Assembly: GCA_021798015.1 (NCBI GenBank)
Contig: JAJZYP010000008.1
Span: 1 to 36,113 of the forward strand
Source of the DNA: a bacterium
GTDB taxonomy: Bacteria > SZUA-79 > Acidulodesulfobacterales > Acidulodesulfobacteraceae
Direction of reading: 5' to 3'
Length of the DNA stretch: 36,113 nucleotides
This document shows positions 33,733-36,113 of the stretch, piece after piece (position 1 is the first letter of the stretch; every line of letters starts with the position of its first letter). A program made the translations under genes and the position numbers. The notes under the pieces were generated by a model. The model was given only the letters and a program-made list of their open reading frames with translations, searched no databases and had not been told where the DNA came from.

Positions 33733-33884
33733 TTACGCCTCCTAAGAATAATTAATATTACGCTTAATTTAATATTGTGTTTTTAATATTAGATTTTAAT
33801 GTTATAAATATTATTTTTATTTTTGGAGTCTTTTCCGATACTTTGTTATTTAATCTTTTGAATTATCATCCCCCTCTTTTTTAA

Positions 33885-33912
33885 ATTTTACCATAATAAT
33901 ATAAAAAGTCAA
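33885..33912 (-). promoter_or_regulatory. Promoter for the radical SAM gene
   Basis: On the - strand TTGACT (33912-33907), a 16-bp spacer and TAAAAT (33890-33885) with an upstream TG make a strong housekeeping-type promoter. It lies in the 204-bp spacer after the deacetylase-like gene. The transcript would have a leader of about 145 nt; apart from AT-rich sequence I see no riboswitch-like fold in it. Confidence 0.55.
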
Positions 33913-33936
33913 AAATTATCAAAGTATTGATATTAC

Positions 33937-34986
33937 CTAAATTTGACTGAGAATATATTTTTCTAAAAATTTATATATACCTTCAGCATAATTAAATGCT
34001 TTTTCACTTTTAATATTTTTAATATTAATGTTTGTTTTAATATTATTGACTGTTATATCTCCTAAAACCAACCTGAACGCAGATGACCATCCGCATGAAG
34101 TAAATTTATTATTATAGCCTCCGCCCCCAAGCCATATTTTATTTACTTTTTTTTCATTAATATTTTTTATTACATTTAAATATCCTTTTAGCGATAAATT
34201 AATATGAGATAATATATCTAATTTTGACGTATCCGCCCCTATTTGCGCCACTATTACATCAGGCTTAAATCTGTAAAAAACTTCGCCAAATACTTTTATA
34301 AAATTAATGATATATGTATAATCATCGGTTCCGGGATAAAGAGGAAAATTAATCGAACCTTTTTCTCCAACATAACCCTCTGCGGGGAATAAAAAATCGC
34401 CGCTTTCATGAAAAGACAATATTAATAAATCTTTTTTATTTCTTAAATCACTTTTAAAAGCATCCGCTACACCATCACAAAAATGCGCATCAATATCGAC
34501 ATATAAAACCCTCTTTCCATACTTTAATAATCTTAATATCGCATAAACAGGGTCATTTACATAACAAAATCCCCATGCATAATTTTTTTTTGCGTGATGC
34601 AGCCCTCCCGGAAAATAAAACACATCCGAATAATTTTCTCTAACAATTAAATCGGCAGCTAAATTAACTGCCCCTATATGAATGCTCGAAGTGGTAAAAA
34701 TTTCTTTAAAATAAGGATTATCAGTGGTTCCTATCCCATATTTTTTTGGGACATATTTTGTTTCATCTTTTTCTATATCGTATAAATATTGGATATAATC
34801 TATGTCATGATATAAACTCATATCGGAAATAGTAGCTGGCGAAAAGGCAAAACTATCGTAAACGCCTTTGGAGTATTTTTTAATTCTTTGCATCGTATAA
34901 ATAATTCTTTCTCTCTTTAAGGGATGGTAACTGGCATATTTATATTTTTCTAATTCTTTATTGTATAAAAGGGCTATTTTTTTCAT
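33937..34986 (-). CDS. Histone-deacetylase-fold amidohydrolase (AcuC-like)
   Basis: The 349-residue protein belongs to the zinc-dependent HDAC superfamily, whose bacterial members remove acetyl groups from proteins (AcuC) or from small amines. Active-site residues are visible: the His130-His131 pair in GGLHHAKKNYAWGFCY, zinc ligands Asp166 and His168 in DIDAHFCDG, Asp252 in GADTSKLDIL, and the transition-state Tyr291 in GGGGYNN. One deviation is Phe169 where the family usually has a second His. The zinc site and tyrosine are intact, so activity is likely. An AAAGGA ribosome binding site precedes the ATG. It lies 42 nt after the MFS gene; the substrate is unknown. Confidence 0.88.
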   Translation of the reverse strand: MKKIALLYNKELEKYKYASYHPLKRERIIYTMQRIKKYSKGVYDSFAFSPATISDMSLYHDIDYIQYLYDIEKDETKYVPKKYGIGTTDNPYFKEIFTTSSIHIGAVNLAADLIVRENYSDVFYFPGGLHHAKKNYAWGFCYVNDPVYAILRLLKYGKRVLYVDIDAHFCDGVADAFKSDLRNKKDLLILSFHESGDFLFPAEGYVGEKGSINFPLYPGTDDYTYIINFIKVFGEVFYRFKPDVIVAQIGADTSKLDILSHINLSLKGYLNVIKNINEKKVNKIWLGGGGYNNKFTSCGWSSAFRLVLGDITVNNIKTNINIKNIKSEKAFNYAEGIYKFLEKYILSQI

Positions 34987-35028
34987 TGTCTATCCTTTTC
35001 TTTGTAAGCTTATGGATTTATAGTAATT

Positions 35029-36113
35029 TTAAATGTTAGATTTTGAAGAAAAAATAATTAAAGAAGCGATGAAACTTAATACTGCAGCATATAAATATGA
35101 ATAATTGGCTCCAACACTATAAAGAAGCCCCATAAGAACATTTCCACCAAATAACCCTAAACTTCTTGCAGCGGTGAGCGACCCCATTCCTCTTCCTATT
35201 GTTTCGTTTTTAACAATTAAACTAATCGCGGTTGGTTCTATAGTTTCTATAATGCCCAAAGATACTCCCAGAATAGCAACGCAAATATAATATAATAAAG
35301 GGTTTAAAGAAAATGTGAATATTAATGCCATACCTAAAGAACCGACAAAGGTAAGAAAATAACCAAAACCAAGTTTATTAATAGTTCTGGCTATCGTTTT
35401 CCCGGCTATTAAACCTGTCAGCGCCGTACAAATAAAAAATAAAATATATGAAAAAATACCCAGGGCGTCATTTTTTGAGGATTCGGCTATAGTTAAAATC
35501 GGAAATCCAAAGCTAAAAGAACTGAAGCCGTATAAGGAGGTTGCAATTAAAATCCTTTTAAATAACTTTTCATTCGAATTACTATTTTTCTTATCTAAAC
35601 CCGCGCTATTGCTACTATCTGTACTGTTATTGTCGTCGATATTAATTAGCGGCATTTTTTTAGAATTATTATTTATATTGCTGTTTGCGCCGGCATTAGG
35701 GCTATTAATTAATTTTTTCTTTGAAATCAATACTAAAAAAATAGTCGAAATCAATAAAGGTAGGATGGTTATTAATAAAATATATTTTAAGGGGACATGA
35801 TAAACGAATAGAATCAATACATAAATACCTGCAAAGAATCCCCCTCCTTGATCAAGCGCGTGCAAAAACCCGTAAGCCTTTCCGTAAAATTCCTTTAGAA
35901 CCGATCTTGAAAGCAAAACTCTTCTTGAAGGAGATCTGAAATTTCTTGCCCACCACCCCGTTGAAAAGAATGCGACCGCTTCCGCGGGATAGAGGCTGAA
36001 TCCTGTAAAGGATAGAAGCGGTATTAAAAGATTGCCTATGATTGCAATTTTTTTATGGCCGAATTTATCTCCCGCCCTTCCGCCGAAATAACCAAAGAAA
36101 GCCCCTATTCCAT
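35029..36113 (-). CDS. MFS transporter, N-terminus beyond the window
   Basis: The frame stays open to the window edge, so the gene is cut at its 5' end; about 360 residues are visible. At the visible N-terminal end GYFGGRAGDKFGHKK is the MFS motif A between helices 2 and 3. An Arg-rich loop (WWARNFRSPSRRVLLSRS) follows, then hydrophobic helices on both sides of a long polar central loop (an Asn/Ser-rich stretch). Later helices include GLIAGKTIARTINKLGFGYFLTFVGSLGM and GRGMGSLTAARSLGLFGGNVLMG. The substrate cannot be told. Its stop lies 42 nt before the deacetylase-like gene. Confidence 0.85.
   Translation of the reverse strand, partial: GIGAFFGYFGGRAGDKFGHKKIAIIGNLLIPLLSFTGFSLYPAEAVAFFSTGWWARNFRSPSRRVLLSRSVLKEFYGKAYGFLHALDQGGGFFAGIYVLILFVYHVPLKYILLITILPLLISTIFLVLISKKKLINSPNAGANSNINNNSKKMPLINIDDNNSTDSSNSAGLDKKNSNSNEKLFKRILIATSLYGFSSFSFGFPILTIAESSKNDALGIFSYILFFICTALTGLIAGKTIARTINKLGFGYFLTFVGSLGMALIFTFSLNPLLYYICVAILGVSLGIIETIEPTAISLIVKNETIGRGMGSLTAARSLGLFGGNVLMGLLYSVGANYSYLYAAVLSFIASLIIFSSKSNI

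Noticed and set aside
33733-33884. Leader of the radical SAM gene, checked for a riboswitch
   Set aside because: Sequence is uniformly AT-rich with no recognisable cobalamin, SAM, c-di-GMP or other conserved core.

Overview
This AT-rich window comes from a flagellated Gram-negative bacterium. The flagellum has P- and L-rings, and FlgH is a predicted outer-membrane lipoprotein. Housekeeping genes (MiaB, PriA, a DksA-type zinc-finger protein, an HU/IHF protein) and the futalosine-route menaquinone enzyme MqnC fit an anaerobic or facultative lineage of the Desulfobacterota or 'deltaproteobacterial' kind. That placement is an inference from gene content only. No rRNA, tRNA or CRISPR array was seen. 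No gene-free stretch exceeds 300 bases; the longest is about 258 bp, between motA and flgJ.

Layout. Bases 1-145 are the right end of an IS200/IS605-type element: the TnpB C-terminus overlapping the 3' part of its omega RNA. It abuts a + strand flagellar operon, flgA-flgH-flgI-flgM-flgN-flgK-flgL-csrA-fliW (154-7628), closed by a long bidirectional terminator. Facing it on the - strand is a three-gene cyclic-di-GMP-type signalling operon (a small HD-GYP-N-like protein, an HDOD protein and a pseudo-receiver-GGDEF protein; 7700-9957). Divergent from that are a small helical protein and a PilZ protein (10082-11361), which converge on a MotC/MotD-like stator pair (11486-13062). Then come a FlgJ-lytic transglycosylase fusion and the export ATPase FliI (13321-15695).

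From 15745 the content turns metabolic and regulatory: mqnC, a dksA-like gene, glycogen synthase glgA, a lone receiver, a 996-residue Rossmann-PAS-histidine kinase-REC-REC-GGDEF hybrid, a second lone receiver, a YbgC-like thioesterase and a compact DnaJ-like protein. The rest of the window is on the - strand: a GH57 glucan enzyme, a membrane-anchored TPR protein, a PHP phosphoesterase, miaB, an HU/IHF gene, priA, an uncharacterised radical SAM/SPASM-like protein, a histone-deacetylase-fold amidohydrolase and a truncated MFS transporter that runs off the window end.

How it fits together. Bases 154-15695 hold the rings, hook-filament junction, filament-assembly regulation (FlgM, CsrA/FliW), stator, rod cap and export ATPase. 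A c-di-GMP sensing and signalling set sits inside this block beside the stator genes. The second half pairs glycogen synthesis and turnover (GlgA, GH57) with an unusual multidomain phosphorelay. The most unusual items are the hybrid kinase, whose ATP-box Asp is Asn and whose GGDEF motif is GYDEF; the omega-RNA-carrying element whose guide would read into the flgA start; and the duplicated insert in FlgK.
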